A stretch of 64,000 nucleotides of DNA, from contig JADJJL010000007.1 of assembly GCA_016710265.1 (NCBI GenBank), forward strand, positions 832,117-896,116. Reading direction: 5' to 3'. A program made the position numbers and the translations under genes. The notes below the pieces were generated by a model that made no database searches, was not told where the DNA came from, and was given only the letters and a program-made list of their open reading frames with translations. Positions 1 to 8,391 of the stretch are shown piece after piece. The DNA comes from Saprospiraceae bacterium (GTDB taxonomy: Bacteria; Bacteroidota; Bacteroidia; Chitinophagales; Saprospiraceae). Each line of letters starts with the position of its first letter. Position 1 is the first letter of the stretch.

Positions 1-1
1 T

Positions 2-574
2 CTTTTATTTTACCGAAATCATATAAAAACATTTATCCTTAAGTTGGCTGATCCTGCACATGAAACAGACATGGAAAATGTAATAAATCGTGTAGCAGCA
101 GTCTCCCAAAATTATTTGGTCGGCCTACTCAAAATGATATTTTGTCTTTGGATCATGTATGGAATAGGTTTTTCTTTGCTTGGTGTAGAGAATGCCATTC
201 TATTTGCCATCTTGTGTGGGGTATTAGAAATTGTACCATTTATTGGAAATCTGACCGGTACTTTTATTACGGTGATGGTCACCGCAGTTCAAGGTGGCAG
301 CATGATGTTAATATTTGGAATCGTATTGGTTTATGGTATTGTTCAAATGATCCAAGGGTGGTTATTGGAACCATTTATCGTAGGGTCTCAAGTAAAGATC
401 AATCCACTTTTTACCATTTTAGCCTTGTTAATTGGAAGTTTACTTTGGGGTATACCCGGTATATTTCTCGCCATACCATTGATGGCTATGTTTAAAATAG
501 TCTGCGATCATGTGGAACCACTAAAACCATATGGATTCTTGATTGGAGAAACTGTCAAAGAAGAAAAGAAATAA
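2..574 (+). CDS. AI-2E family transporter (C-terminal part)
   Basis: The frame is open from the window edge, so this is the 3' end of a longer gene. The 190 visible residues are very hydrophobic, with several membrane segments, and carry the family-type run GVLEIVPFIGN followed by a W-L-L-E-P-F-I-V-G stretch and a final GIPGIFLAIPLMA helix, as in AI-2E/PerM-type polytopic permeases (PF01594). These proteins are thought to export small molecules; substrate here is unknown. A TTG at 44 could serve as a start, but homologous sequence (LLFYRNHIKTFIL) continues upstream of it, so it is not the real one. The gene converges directly on the minus-strand gene ending at 575. Confidence 0.85.
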   Translation, partial: LLFYRNHIKTFILKLADPAHETDMENVINRVAAVSQNYLVGLLKMIFCLWIMYGIGFSLLGVENAILFAILCGVLEIVPFIGNLTGTFITVMVTAVQGGSMMLIFGIVLVYGIVQMIQGWLLEPFIVGSQVKINPLFTILALLIGSLLWGIPGIFLAIPLMAMFKIVCDHVEPLKPYGFLIGETVKEEKK

Positions 575-973
575 TTATTCCTCTTCCGGTTTTGATTTAA
601 ATTTATCCTTAATTTTCTGAATAAAATTTAATAACTTTTCCTTAAAACTGCCGGCATTGTCTGTCACAAAATTAGTAACAAATATTTGAAGCACTGTGGC
701 TAGAATATTATTGATTGGTTTTTGCCCAACACCTAAGGTCGCTTTTTTCGAAAAATAGCCCAACGCAAATCCTGCTACCGTTTTTAAAAGATTTTGGACA
801 AGGTCCGGCGAAGCAGCCAGATCTTTGATAGAATTTTTTATTAAATTCACAGGTTTCATATTTTCTGCAACCTGATCAAACTCTATTTTTAACAACCGAG
901 CATCTTCCTTTTGTTGAACTTCAAGTTTTTGAATAAATGCTCTTAGTTCAGTCAATGATTGGATATGTTCCAT
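575..973 (-). CDS. hypothetical protein of YtxH/holin-like operon
   Basis: A 132-aa protein with a charged, probably helical N-terminal half (about residues 1-45), a central glycine/alanine-rich weakly hydrophobic stretch (TVAGFALGYFSKK) and a Lys/Glu-rich tail. No domain recognised. It is the last gene of a three-gene minus-strand run with a holin-like protein (3 nt upstream) and a YtxH protein, an arrangement that suggests a shared envelope or stress role. That role is inferred from position only. Confidence 0.7.
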   Translation of the reverse strand: MEHIQSLTELRAFIQKLEVQQKEDARLLKIEFDQVAENMKPVNLIKNSIKDLAASPDLVQNLLKTVAGFALGYFSKKATLGVGQKPINNILATVLQIFVTNFVTDNAGSFKEKLLNFIQKIKDKFKSKPEEE

Positions 974-976
974 GAT

Positions 977-1342
977 TTACAAATTAAGCATTTGGGAAAT
1001 GATTGAATTTTGGATACTTTCCTTCGCTTTCTTTTGTAATAAGAAATAAAAAATTAGACTCACTATTGCATAGAATCCGGCAATACACATAAATCCATAA
1101 TACATCTTTCCGAAAATTTCTCCCAGCCAAATGGCCATTCCTATACTTAACATTAATACAAATAGTATAAGGACCATTAGGATTACTGCACGTATAATAA
1201 AAGTAGAAAAGACCCCTGATATTTGTTCAATGGCCTTAAGTTTGTACAAATCCAAAGTGGTCTCCAAATAATTTTGAGCTCTTTCAAATAACGGTTCAAA
1301 GAAATGCTCTTCGTTTTCCTTCTCGGAATTATCCATTTTCAT
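977..1342 (-). CDS. phage-holin-like / DUF1469-type two-TM membrane protein
   Basis: The 121-aa protein has an acidic, charged N-terminus (about 1-45) and two strong membrane segments near residues 50-72 and 80-101, joined by a short loop, then a short amphipathic tail. This resembles the putative Actinobacterial holin-X / DUF1469 family (PF07332), usually found beside YtxH proteins, as here. The family has no settled function. Two start codons lie close together (1342 and 1336). The stop is 3 nt before the next gene, so the three genes are probably one transcript. Confidence 0.65.
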   Translation of the reverse strand: MKMDNSEKENEEHFFEPLFERAQNYLETTLDLYKLKAIEQISGVFSTFIIRAVILMVLILFVLMLSIGMAIWLGEIFGKMYYGFMCIAGFYAIVSLIFYFLLQKKAKESIQNSIISQMLNL

Positions 1343-1361
1343 TGACTTAAATAATAAAAAA

Positions 1362-1640
1362 TTAACTCAAATGAGTTTTTACCTCTTTTTTAATTTCTTC
1401 TACCTTTTTACTGGCTTGATGTACTTTTACGCCGGCGTCTGCGATGGTTTCTTCAAACTGAGATGCAATTCCGTCCAACAACTCATCAAACTTAAGTTTT
1501 AGTTCATCCTTGGTAGCATTTGCCTTTTGTGACAATTTCCTTCTGGTCTTAGAACCTTTGGCTGGTGCTAATAAAATTCCTAAAACTGCGCCTATTGCCA
1601 CACCCGCCAAGACACCGATTAAAACATTTGATTTACTCAT
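1362..1640 (-). CDS. YtxH domain-containing protein
   Basis: A 92-aa protein that begins with a glycine/alanine-rich single membrane segment (GVLAGVAIGAVLGILLAPAKG) directly followed by a KGSKTRRKL basic patch and a long, charged, probably coiled-coil helix. This is the YtxH (PF12732) pattern, a general-stress-associated small membrane protein family. It is the first gene of a three-gene minus-strand operon with the holin-like protein and the 132-aa protein. Confidence 0.85.
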   Translation of the reverse strand: MSKSNVLIGVLAGVAIGAVLGILLAPAKGSKTRRKLSQKANATKDELKLKFDELLDGIASQFEETIADAGVKVHQASKKVEEIKKEVKTHLS

Positions 1641-1891
1641 AATTTATAAATTTATTTGACATAATATTTAGATACATTTTGAAAATTTAGAATTTAAAAT
1701 AAATATTCAATTTTAAATTAAAAAGAAACAGATTAAAGCGATTTGACGCGATTTGTAGCTATGGCAATTTACAAAAAAGGAGATAAAGTAGTTATCTCGT
1801 CATTTTAGAAGATCTTCTAATCATATAAAACAAATGATCATTATTAAAGTTCCATTTTTCTAAAATAATTGCTATTTTAATGTTTAGAAAC

Positions 1892-3403
1892 TCATTTTTC
1901 GTATTCATAGCATCCTAGATCGGGCTGAACTGGATCCCTTAGAAATCCAGTCAAGTCAAAGTTTAAACTGGAGATAGGCAGCGCCTTTTTCTCTGCGATG
2001 GATAAACTGTCTAGGCGGTAATCATCCATATTCAGGTCACGAAAAAGGCTGTCCAAGGATGATTGAAAAATACAATCAATTGTATGAACCCTAATAAAAT
2101 CAGGGTAATTATTCGGAAATAGTAGCTCTTTAATTCTGAGTAAACTATTGTTCATTTTCAAATTAAATGCTACACGCTCCATTTGGTCTATAACCATCCA
2201 AAATTCATCCTGATTAGACCCTGTGATAATGCAATTGGTCAAATCCGCATTTAATGGATGCAATCGAATGTCTTCACAAAAAGGTGGATCTGCGCAATAA
2301 ATGTTGGATAAAAAAACGGCAGACTCATCATTTCCCAAACTGACGAATGTATTGTAAGCTGCAACTAAATTTCCCCCATTTTGAAATGAAAGTGCCTGTT
2401 GGCCCTGATCAAAAAACAAACTGTTTTCCAACGTCAAATCAGCAGCCAGAGCGCTGATCCCTGAATACGTCTGATGAGAAAAGATACATTGACTGACATG
2501 ACATTCAGACAAAGAGTCCATTTGTAAACCTAGTAAGCTGTTTCTTATATCTGCATATTTAATGGAATTCCCTTTTGAAAATTGATCCAATGCAATTCCC
2601 GACCATTGTCCCGGAATTTTTTGGTAAGAGCTTTCAAGTCTTACCCCGGTCATGAGGACTCTTTGATTGGATGTCCCATTTACTTTTAAACTGGCCTTGG
2701 GTCCAATGATCAATCGCCCATCATTGTAAAAGATGGTCCTTCCAGAAGTGTCTTTAAAAGAAGCCAAACCACCAAAAAAATGAATTCTTGAGCCTGCCTC
2801 AATTTGCAAGGTTCCATTGTCCAGATAAACTATTCCATAAATTATATAAGGTTTGGGATCATTCCATACCAATGTTTGGCCTTGAAGGTCTATACCGACG
2901 ATGTTTCTTTGATTGGCTTTGGAAGGATAATAATTGGCATTTTGTCCATAGGCTTCCAATGTGAGTACTTTTATACCTGTCGAGTTTTCTGCAATGACAG
3001 AATCCAAAATCACAAATGGACTTAGTTCAAGAGGATCATTTGGGTTAATGGTTACTTCGCAAAATAGATAAATGCTGTCATTAGGCCTTATATGGATTCC
3101 TTCAAAACTAAGACCGGATTTCCCGTTTAAATTCAAACGAAAATGGGAAGAATTTCCTCCGGCAAGGTAAATTCTATCGATTTGAATGCCTTCATTGGAT
3201 GGATTGTAGAGCTTGACAAACTGGGTGGTAGAACCCAAGGTCGTAAAAACGGTATCAAAGCTGAGCGTATCGCTTGAAAAATGGATGGGCAAATTGGATG
3301 AAAATACTTCTTCTTTAAGACAAGACGAGTAAAAAAAACCACTCAAAATCAATAGAATAGATCCAATTATGTATGAATTAGCATTTTTTATGTTAAAAAC
3401 CAT
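1892..3403 (-). CDS. lipoprotein with right-handed beta-helix repeats
   Basis: A 503-aa protein with a signal peptide ending in an SPII lipobox (FFYSSC, Cys about residue 29), so it should be lipid-anchored in the envelope. The middle (about residues 195-400) shows short N/G-rich repeats such as NSLLGLQMD and NSLFFDQGQQALSFQNGG, typical of parallel beta-helix proteins. The C-terminus ends in DLGCYEYEK, like choice-of-anchor-Q type proteins. Beta-helices often bind or cut polysaccharide, but no catalytic residues can be named here. It stands alone and is divergent from the small gene at 3462. Confidence 0.75.
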   Translation of the reverse strand: MVFNIKNANSYIIGSILLILSGFFYSSCLKEEVFSSNLPIHFSSDTLSFDTVFTTLGSTTQFVKLYNPSNEGIQIDRIYLAGGNSSHFRLNLNGKSGLSFEGIHIRPNDSIYLFCEVTINPNDPLELSPFVILDSVIAENSTGIKVLTLEAYGQNANYYPSKANQRNIVGIDLQGQTLVWNDPKPYIIYGIVYLDNGTLQIEAGSRIHFFGGLASFKDTSGRTIFYNDGRLIIGPKASLKVNGTSNQRVLMTGVRLESSYQKIPGQWSGIALDQFSKGNSIKYADIRNSLLGLQMDSLSECHVSQCIFSHQTYSGISALAADLTLENSLFFDQGQQALSFQNGGNLVAAYNTFVSLGNDESAVFLSNIYCADPPFCEDIRLHPLNADLTNCIITGSNQDEFWMVIDQMERVAFNLKMNNSLLRIKELLFPNNYPDFIRVHTIDCIFQSSLDSLFRDLNMDDYRLDSLSIAEKKALPISSLNFDLTGFLRDPVQPDLGCYEYEK

Positions 3404-3439
3404 AGACCATCAAACGTATATATATGGACAAAAATATAC

Positions 3440-3447
3440 TACTTTTG
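3440..3447 (+). promoter_or_regulatory. Bacteroidota -7 promoter box (TAnnTTTG)
   Basis: TACTTTTG matches the Bacteroidota sigma-ABfr -7 consensus TAnnTTTG exactly. It lies 14 nt before the ATG of the small gene at 3462, so the leader would be very short. No clear -33 TTTG is visible. Confidence 0.5.
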
Positions 3448-3461
3448 CAAAAAATTAGAAA

Positions 3462-3617
3462 ATGTCTGAAAATAAAGTATCCCATGGCAAAGACTGGATG
3501 ATCTTCTTGATTTCCACAGCTGTAATGTGTTTGTTACTTTGGGTCGCTCCAGCTTGGTTTTGGGTTCCATTACCCTTTGTACTTACCTACCTGACTAAAG
3601 CTTTTGGCGCACTTTAA
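3462..3617 (+). CDS. small membrane protein, 51 aa
   Basis: The frame starts MSENKVSHGKDWMIFL and is a 51-aa protein with one or two hydrophobic segments (residues about 13-30 and 34-44) rich in Trp and Leu, ending KAFGAL. A TAnnTTTG box just upstream and a stop 14 nt before the glycosyltransferase at 3632 make it the probable first gene of the glycosyltransferase transcript. No family recognised. It could be a small accessory membrane subunit; that is inference. Confidence 0.6.
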   Translation: MSENKVSHGKDWMIFLISTAVMCLLLWVAPAWFWVPLPFVLTYLTKAFGAL

Positions 3618-3631
3618 AATCTATCACCATT

Positions 3632-4321
3632 ATGGTGATTGACTTAATAACACCGGCGCTCAACGAAGAGAGAGCCATTGGTTTGGTCATTGAGGACATT
3701 CCAAAAGAGATTATTCGTCATATCATTGTCTGCGACAATGGCAGTACAGACCATACTGCAACTATTGCAAGAGAGAAAGGTGCCATTGTTCTTTTAGAAT
3801 TAGAGCGTGGATATGGAGCTGCCTGTTTAAAAGGGATGAATTGGCTTCAAAATTTATCTGATCACGAGAAACCCGACATAGTTGTTTTTATAGATGCAGA
3901 TTATTCAGATTTTCCTGAAGAAATCCCAGAACTCGTAAAACCCATCTTGGAAAATAAAGCAGATTTTGTGATTGGATCTCGTGTTTTAGGAAATGCGGAA
4001 AGAGGTTCTTTGACCTTTGTTCAAAAATTTGGAAACTGGTTGGCGTCCGCTTTGATTCGTTTTTTATATGGTTACCAATTTACGGACTTGGGGCCTTTTA
4101 GAGCGATTAGATATAGTACTTTAATGAACTTAGGGATGAAAGATCGCAACTATGGTTGGACTGTGGAAATGCAAGTCAGGGCTGCAAAACAAAAAATTCG
4201 ATGCACCGAAATACCTGTTTCTTATAAAAACCGAGTAGGAACTTCAAAAGTGTCAGGAACAATCAAAGGAAGTATACTGGCTGGATATAAGATTTTATAT
4301 ACTATATTTAAGTTATTGTAA
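3632..4321 (+). CDS. glycosyltransferase family 2, dolichyl/polyprenyl-P-mannose-synthase-like
   Basis: The 229-aa protein has a GT-A fold start (LITPALNEERAIG), the nucleotide-binding pair CDNGSTD (near residue 36), the metal-binding FIDADYSD (near residue 89) and the acceptor-side run GSRVLGNAERGS. It lacks C-terminal membrane helices, like the short DPM1 type. It would transfer a sugar from a nucleotide-sugar to a polyprenyl phosphate at the inner membrane face. Its neighbour at 5918 is a GT-C protein of the type that uses such lipid-linked sugars, which fits a shared pathway (inference). Confidence 0.85.
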   Translation: MVIDLITPALNEERAIGLVIEDIPKEIIRHIIVCDNGSTDHTATIAREKGAIVLLELERGYGAACLKGMNWLQNLSDHEKPDIVVFIDADYSDFPEEIPELVKPILENKADFVIGSRVLGNAERGSLTFVQKFGNWLASALIRFLYGYQFTDLGPFRAIRYSTLMNLGMKDRNYGWTVEMQVRAAKQKIRCTEIPVSYKNRVGTSKVSGTIKGSILAGYKILYTIFKLL

Positions 4322-4390
4322 CAAATGGTAAATCTTGTCAATGTTTTGCTAAAGTAGCATTTTACTGAATTTTTATTTGGCCTAACAGGT

Positions 4391-4398
4391 TACTTTTG
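4391..4398 (+). promoter_or_regulatory. Bacteroidota -7 promoter box (TAnnTTTG)
   Basis: TACTTTTG fits the TAnnTTTG consensus and sits 7 nt before the ATG of the cellulose-synthase-like gene at 4406. A TTTG occurs at 4376 but is too close to be a standard -33 element. Confidence 0.4.
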
Positions 4399-4405
4399 TT
4401 CTAAT

Positions 4406-5887
4406 ATGGATATGCTACAAACCTTCCTGATTGGCATTTATACTGCCTGCCTTTTGTACATGACTTTTTTTTGTCTAGTACAATTAAATTTATTAAAATC
4501 TTACAGATCGCATCGCAAACACAAAAAGCTATTACCCTCAGCTGACCGATTAGATCCAAATCTTCCAAAGGTGACTATACAGCTACCCATTTTTAATGAA
4601 ATGTATGTGGTCAACCGACTCATCGATCAAATCGTAAAACTAGATTATCCAAAAGATAAAATGCAAATCCAAATTCTGGATGATTCTACAGACGATAGTT
4701 ATTTTTTAGCAAAACAGAAAGCCGAAGAGTATAAAGCCTTAGGTTTCGACATAGAACATCGCCACAGAGCCAATAGACAAGGCTACAAAGCCGGAGCGCT
4801 TAAAGAAGGAATGGAAAGCGCTACAGGAGAATTTATTGCTATTTTTGATGCAGACTTTTTACCTGAACCTGATTTTTTATTGAAAGCAATTCCATATTTC
4901 GAAAATAAAAACACTGCAGTTGTTCAAAGTCGCTGGACACATCTCAACGAGGATTATTCCTTACTTACAAAGTTACAGGCTTTCCAACTCAATGTTCATT
5001 TTACGGTAGAGCAAGCAGGACGTTGCGAAGCGGGACATTTTTTACAGTTTAACGGAACGGCCGGTATTTGGCGTAAATTGGCTATTGAAGATGCCGGAGG
5101 ATGGCATTCTGATACTTTGACCGAAGATTTAGACCTTAGCTATAGAGCACAGTTAAAGGGTTGGAAAATAAAATATGTGGAAGACATTGTATGTCCAGCA
5201 GAATTGCCGGTAGATATTTATGGGTATAAATCCCAACAATTTAGATGGATGAAAGGAGGTGCTGAAAATTCTAAAAAATTATTGCCCATCATTTTAAAAT
5301 CTGATCTTCCACTTAAAATTAAATTTTATTCTTGCTTGCATCTACTGTCCAGCAGTATTTTTCTGGTGATATTTTGGGTAGCACTATTAAGTGTACCTGT
5401 ACTTTACATTATGGATGATTTGGAACTGAAAGCTACATTTCTTGGATTTTGTTTGCTCGGAACCTTGTCTATGATGTCAATCTTTTATGAAGCCAATGTG
5501 GTGACCTGCCATCAGGACGAATCCAAATGGAATAGGATTAAACGATTTGCGCTTATGTTTCCAACTTTTATGGCTGTGTCAATGGGATTAAGTTTTCACA
5601 ACAGTATAGCAGTGATACAAGGTTTTATGGGAAAAAAATCAAGTTTCGTCAGAACTCCCAAGTTTAGCATTGTTCATCAAAAAGAATCTTTTACTGACAA
5701 ATCTTATTTTAGCAGCAAATGGGATTGGAAATTAATGATGGAATGTCTTATTTTGTGTTATTTCGGTTTTGCAATAGGGCTTGGATTTCAAATTGATTAT
5801 TTTGCATTTATGATGTTTCATATTATGTTGATGGTTGGTTTTGGGATTAATTTTATTTACTCTTTGAGGCATTTAAATTTCAAATAA
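4406..5887 (+). CDS. cellulose-synthase-like glycosyltransferase family 2
   Basis: The 493-aa processive-type GT2 has an N-terminal membrane helix (about 5-28), then the catalytic domain with LPIFNEMYVVNRL, LDDSTDDS (first Asp pair), FDADFLPEPDF (DxD), TEDLDLSYR (catalytic base region) and QFRWMKGG, the Q-x-x-R-W polymer-binding motif. Several membrane helices follow from about residue 305 to the end. This matches bacterial CESA/CSLA-like synthases that polymerise beta-linked glucose or mannose and extrude the chain through the inner membrane. No bcsB or PilZ domain is present, so the product is not predicted. It lies between two other sugar-transfer genes. Confidence 0.88.
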   Translation: MDMLQTFLIGIYTACLLYMTFFCLVQLNLLKSYRSHRKHKKLLPSADRLDPNLPKVTIQLPIFNEMYVVNRLIDQIVKLDYPKDKMQIQILDDSTDDSYFLAKQKAEEYKALGFDIEHRHRANRQGYKAGALKEGMESATGEFIAIFDADFLPEPDFLLKAIPYFENKNTAVVQSRWTHLNEDYSLLTKLQAFQLNVHFTVEQAGRCEAGHFLQFNGTAGIWRKLAIEDAGGWHSDTLTEDLDLSYRAQLKGWKIKYVEDIVCPAELPVDIYGYKSQQFRWMKGGAENSKKLLPIILKSDLPLKIKFYSCLHLLSSSIFLVIFWVALLSVPVLYIMDDLELKATFLGFCLLGTLSMMSIFYEANVVTCHQDESKWNRIKRFALMFPTFMAVSMGLSFHNSIAVIQGFMGKKSSFVRTPKFSIVHQKESFTDKSYFSSKWDWKLMMECLILCYFGFAIGLGFQIDYFAFMMFHIMLMVGFGINFIYSLRHLNFK

Positions 5888-5898
5888 GTAATTTACTT

Positions 5899-5906
5899 TA
5901 TTTTTG
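5899..5906 (+). promoter_or_regulatory. Bacteroidota -7 promoter box overlapping an alternative start
   Basis: TATTTTTG matches TAnnTTTG and overlaps the in-frame GTG at 5906. If it is used, translation must begin at the ATG at 5918, which decides the start of the next gene. Confidence 0.4.
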
Positions 5907-5917
5907 TGAATTACAAT

Positions 5918-7300
5918 ATGCGAAATTCACAAAATAAGCTCTTTCAGTTTTTATCCATTATCCTATTTACAAGTGGAATTGGGTGGCTTGAATATTCGGG
6001 TAATAGAGCAAACTGCACGTCCGTCATTCTTCCATATGTCATTGTATTTTTGGTTTATCTTTGGATCTTGGGCTCAAGACCCAATGCTCTTCAAATAAAG
6101 CAGTATTTGTTCTTTGGATTTATGGTAAGGCTCATTCTGCTGTTTTCCTTTCCAATTCTTTCTGATGACATCTATCGATTTTGTTGGGATGGTTTTCTAC
6201 TCAACCAAGGGATAAACCCTTTTATGTACACACCTTCAGAAATTATGCAAATGAAGGAATTTAGTGATATACATTTGGGTTTATCTAAAATTTATCCATT
6301 TCTAAATTCATCTGAATATCACAGTGTTTACCCTGCTTTCTCCCAATTTATTTTTGCAATCGCCAATAGAATTTCAGGATTTGATATTGCTATTTTTAAT
6401 GTTGTGCTAAAATTAATATTTCTCCTTGCCGACTTAATTATTGTGAAAAGTGCACTAAAATTATTAAAACATTTCAGACTTCCTAAAAAAAATATTCTCC
6501 TATACTTCTTAAATCCATTGGTCATTTTAGAGCTCAATGGAAACCTGCATTTTGAAATTTGGATGATTGCATTTTTTGCTATGTCTGTGTCTCAGTTGAC
6601 CGATGCTCGTCCTTTAGCATCAGCACTAAGCTTAGCATTATCGGTACTTTCGAAAATGGTGAGCGCCATTGTTGTTCCCTGGTATTTAATTCACCAAAGA
6701 AAAACTCAAATCATAAAATTCATACTGGCATTTTGTCTAATAATGGCCATCCAAACATTAATGATTCCCTGGACCAATGCAGGAACCAGCGGATTCCTTT
6801 TGTATTTTCAAAAATTCGAATTTAATTCCAGTATATATATATTGCTAAGAGAATACTTTCACTCTAAGGAATGGTGGATCACCGAACAATACACTGCGTT
6901 GATTTTAAAGGGGCTTTTTGCTTTGATAGCAGTTTGCATATGGTTGTATGATATATTCCATAAATCTCAAACCAAATTTCATTTTAAATCGATTTGGATG
7001 CTGTGGTTTGCATACTTATGTACAAGTTCCACCATCCATCCCTGGTATTTAACACCACTTCTTTTTTTGGGCATTTTTACATTTCCTCTCAGTTCCGTAG
7101 TATGGTCATTTCTAATATTTGGTAGCTATATTTTTTACGATGATAGAGTCAAAGAATTTTTCCCATATTACGTGACCATTGAATATTTTATTTTGACTTT
7201 GGTATTTCTATACGAACTGAATATTCAACAGAGAACAAATAGCATATCCCTAAAAAAAATGCAGACTCCAAAAATCATTATTCCAGAGTCTGCCCGTTAA
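5918..7300 (+). CDS. GT-C family polyprenol-linked mannosyltransferase-like membrane protein
   Basis: An approximately 460-aa polytopic protein with about ten membrane helices. After the second helix it carries SDDIYRFCWDGFLLNQGINP, the Asp-containing first loop seen in GT-C glycosyltransferases of the MptA/MptB and GT87 type, where the acidic residues are catalytic. A late S-T-I-H-P-W-Y-L-T-P loop is also typical. Such enzymes transfer a sugar from a polyprenyl-phosphate donor on the periplasmic side. The start at 5918 is preferred over GTG 5906 because a promoter box covers the latter. The 3' end also encodes the terminator of the opposing gene. Confidence 0.75.
   Translation: MRNSQNKLFQFLSIILFTSGIGWLEYSGNRANCTSVILPYVIVFLVYLWILGSRPNALQIKQYLFFGFMVRLILLFSFPILSDDIYRFCWDGFLLNQGINPFMYTPSEIMQMKEFSDIHLGLSKIYPFLNSSEYHSVYPAFSQFIFAIANRISGFDIAIFNVVLKLIFLLADLIIVKSALKLLKHFRLPKKNILLYFLNPLVILELNGNLHFEIWMIAFFAMSVSQLTDARPLASALSLALSVLSKMVSAIVVPWYLIHQRKTQIIKFILAFCLIMAIQTLMIPWTNAGTSGFLLYFQKFEFNSSIYILLREYFHSKEWWITEQYTALILKGLFALIAVCIWLYDIFHKSQTKFHFKSIWMLWFAYLCTSSTIHPWYLTPLLFLGIFTFPLSSVVWSFLIFGSYIFYDDRVKEFFPYYVTIEYFILTLVFLYELNIQQRTNSISLKKMQTPKIIIPESAR
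7251..7293 (-). terminator. rho-independent terminator of the 7322 lipoprotein gene, inside the opposing CDS
   Basis: An 8-bp perfect stem GCAGACTC / GAGTCTGC (7261-7268 with 7286-7293) is followed on the minus strand by ATTTTTTTTA (7251-7260). It lies within the last codons of the plus-strand GT-C gene and about 30 nt past the minus-strand stop at 7322. Confidence 0.6.
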
Positions 7301-7321
7301 ACTGATTAACTAGAGGAATAT

Positions 7322-8317
7322 CTATAATTTTGAAAGAAAATATTTCAAATCGTCTAGTGAGATTGATTTAATATCTATTTTAACCACCTCGTCTTTATAA
7401 ATCTCTGAGGAAAAGTGTCCTAAATAATAATCCGTTTTTCCTTTACCAAGTACAATATATGTCACTTTTTCACCAATGGGTAATGAAGAAAAACATACTT
7501 TAGCATTGGATGCTTCACAACAAGGTGCAATAACTACATTTAAATCATGAAACACGCAGAAAGTGCTGACCGTAATTTTATCATTAGCCCCTGATGCTTC
7601 AATCTCTATGCAAGGTTCTGTTTTATCTCTATTTTCAAATTTTAAAAAATAATCACAGTTAACCCAATTAAGTCTTTCAGGAAAACACTCTATTCCAACA
7701 ACAAATCCACCTCCAGATGAATCTCTAATTTGCCACTCAGTGACAAATACATTGTCGGCAATGGAGGGATTTTGATCAGCCTCGACCCAATTAATTCCAA
7801 AGCGGGTTTCTTCCCCATAAAACATTTCCATATTTGGATTTACCAGAGAAGCATCTTTTACTGGAATTTGAATGGTGTAGTTTTTACCTGGTGCTAGAGT
7901 CAAAGGCTTGCCATCACAGAAAGCTTCTACGTGCATCATTCCTGCAGATTCAAGAACCGCTTTTTCTGAATTCGTAGAAATTAGATTTCTCACCATTTGA
8001 TTTTTCTTATATGCTCTGATTATTACAAGCGTAACTACTTTATTTGGGAGCGGTTGTCCGTCCAAATAAAATGATTTTGGTTCAAAAATAATTCTTGAAT
8101 GATCTTCGAAAGCATGAGTAATTCCGGACCAAGCCATAAATTGAATGGTATCTTTTGTGCCCAATGTTTTTTCCCATGCAGGCCATAGCACATTTCTATC
8201 CACAGTAATTAAACTGGGTTCAATTCTGTCAATAAATTGATCAATATCTGTACAAGAAAATAAGAACATCATGAAGCTCATTGCCAATAATCGCAATTTC
8301 ATATTTATACTTTTCAT
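7322..8317 (-). CDS. hypothetical lipoprotein
   Basis: A 331-aa protein with a signal peptide and lipobox (FMMFLFSC, Cys about 22). The mature part is beta-rich with no recognised domain. It contains a central WQIRDSSGGGF run and four close cysteines (FCVFHDLNVVIAPCCEASNAKVC order), suggesting disulfides in the periplasm or on the surface. An ATG codon pair (MKSINMK) offers two starts 15 nt apart. Its terminator lies in the convergent gene. Function unknown. Confidence 0.7.
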   Translation of the reverse strand: MKSINMKLRLLAMSFMMFLFSCTDIDQFIDRIEPSLITVDRNVLWPAWEKTLGTKDTIQFMAWSGITHAFEDHSRIIFEPKSFYLDGQPLPNKVVTLVIIRAYKKNQMVRNLISTNSEKAVLESAGMMHVEAFCDGKPLTLAPGKNYTIQIPVKDASLVNPNMEMFYGEETRFGINWVEADQNPSIADNVFVTEWQIRDSSGGGFVVGIECFPERLNWVNCDYFLKFENRDKTEPCIEIEASGANDKITVSTFCVFHDLNVVIAPCCEASNAKVCFSSLPIGEKVTYIVLGKGKTDYYLGHFSSEIYKDEVVKIDIKSISLDDLKYFLSKL

Positions 8318-8391
8318 TATTTACTAATTTTAATAATAAACTTTATACAATGATGACTTTACAAAGCGAAACTTTGTTGCATCAGTAAATA

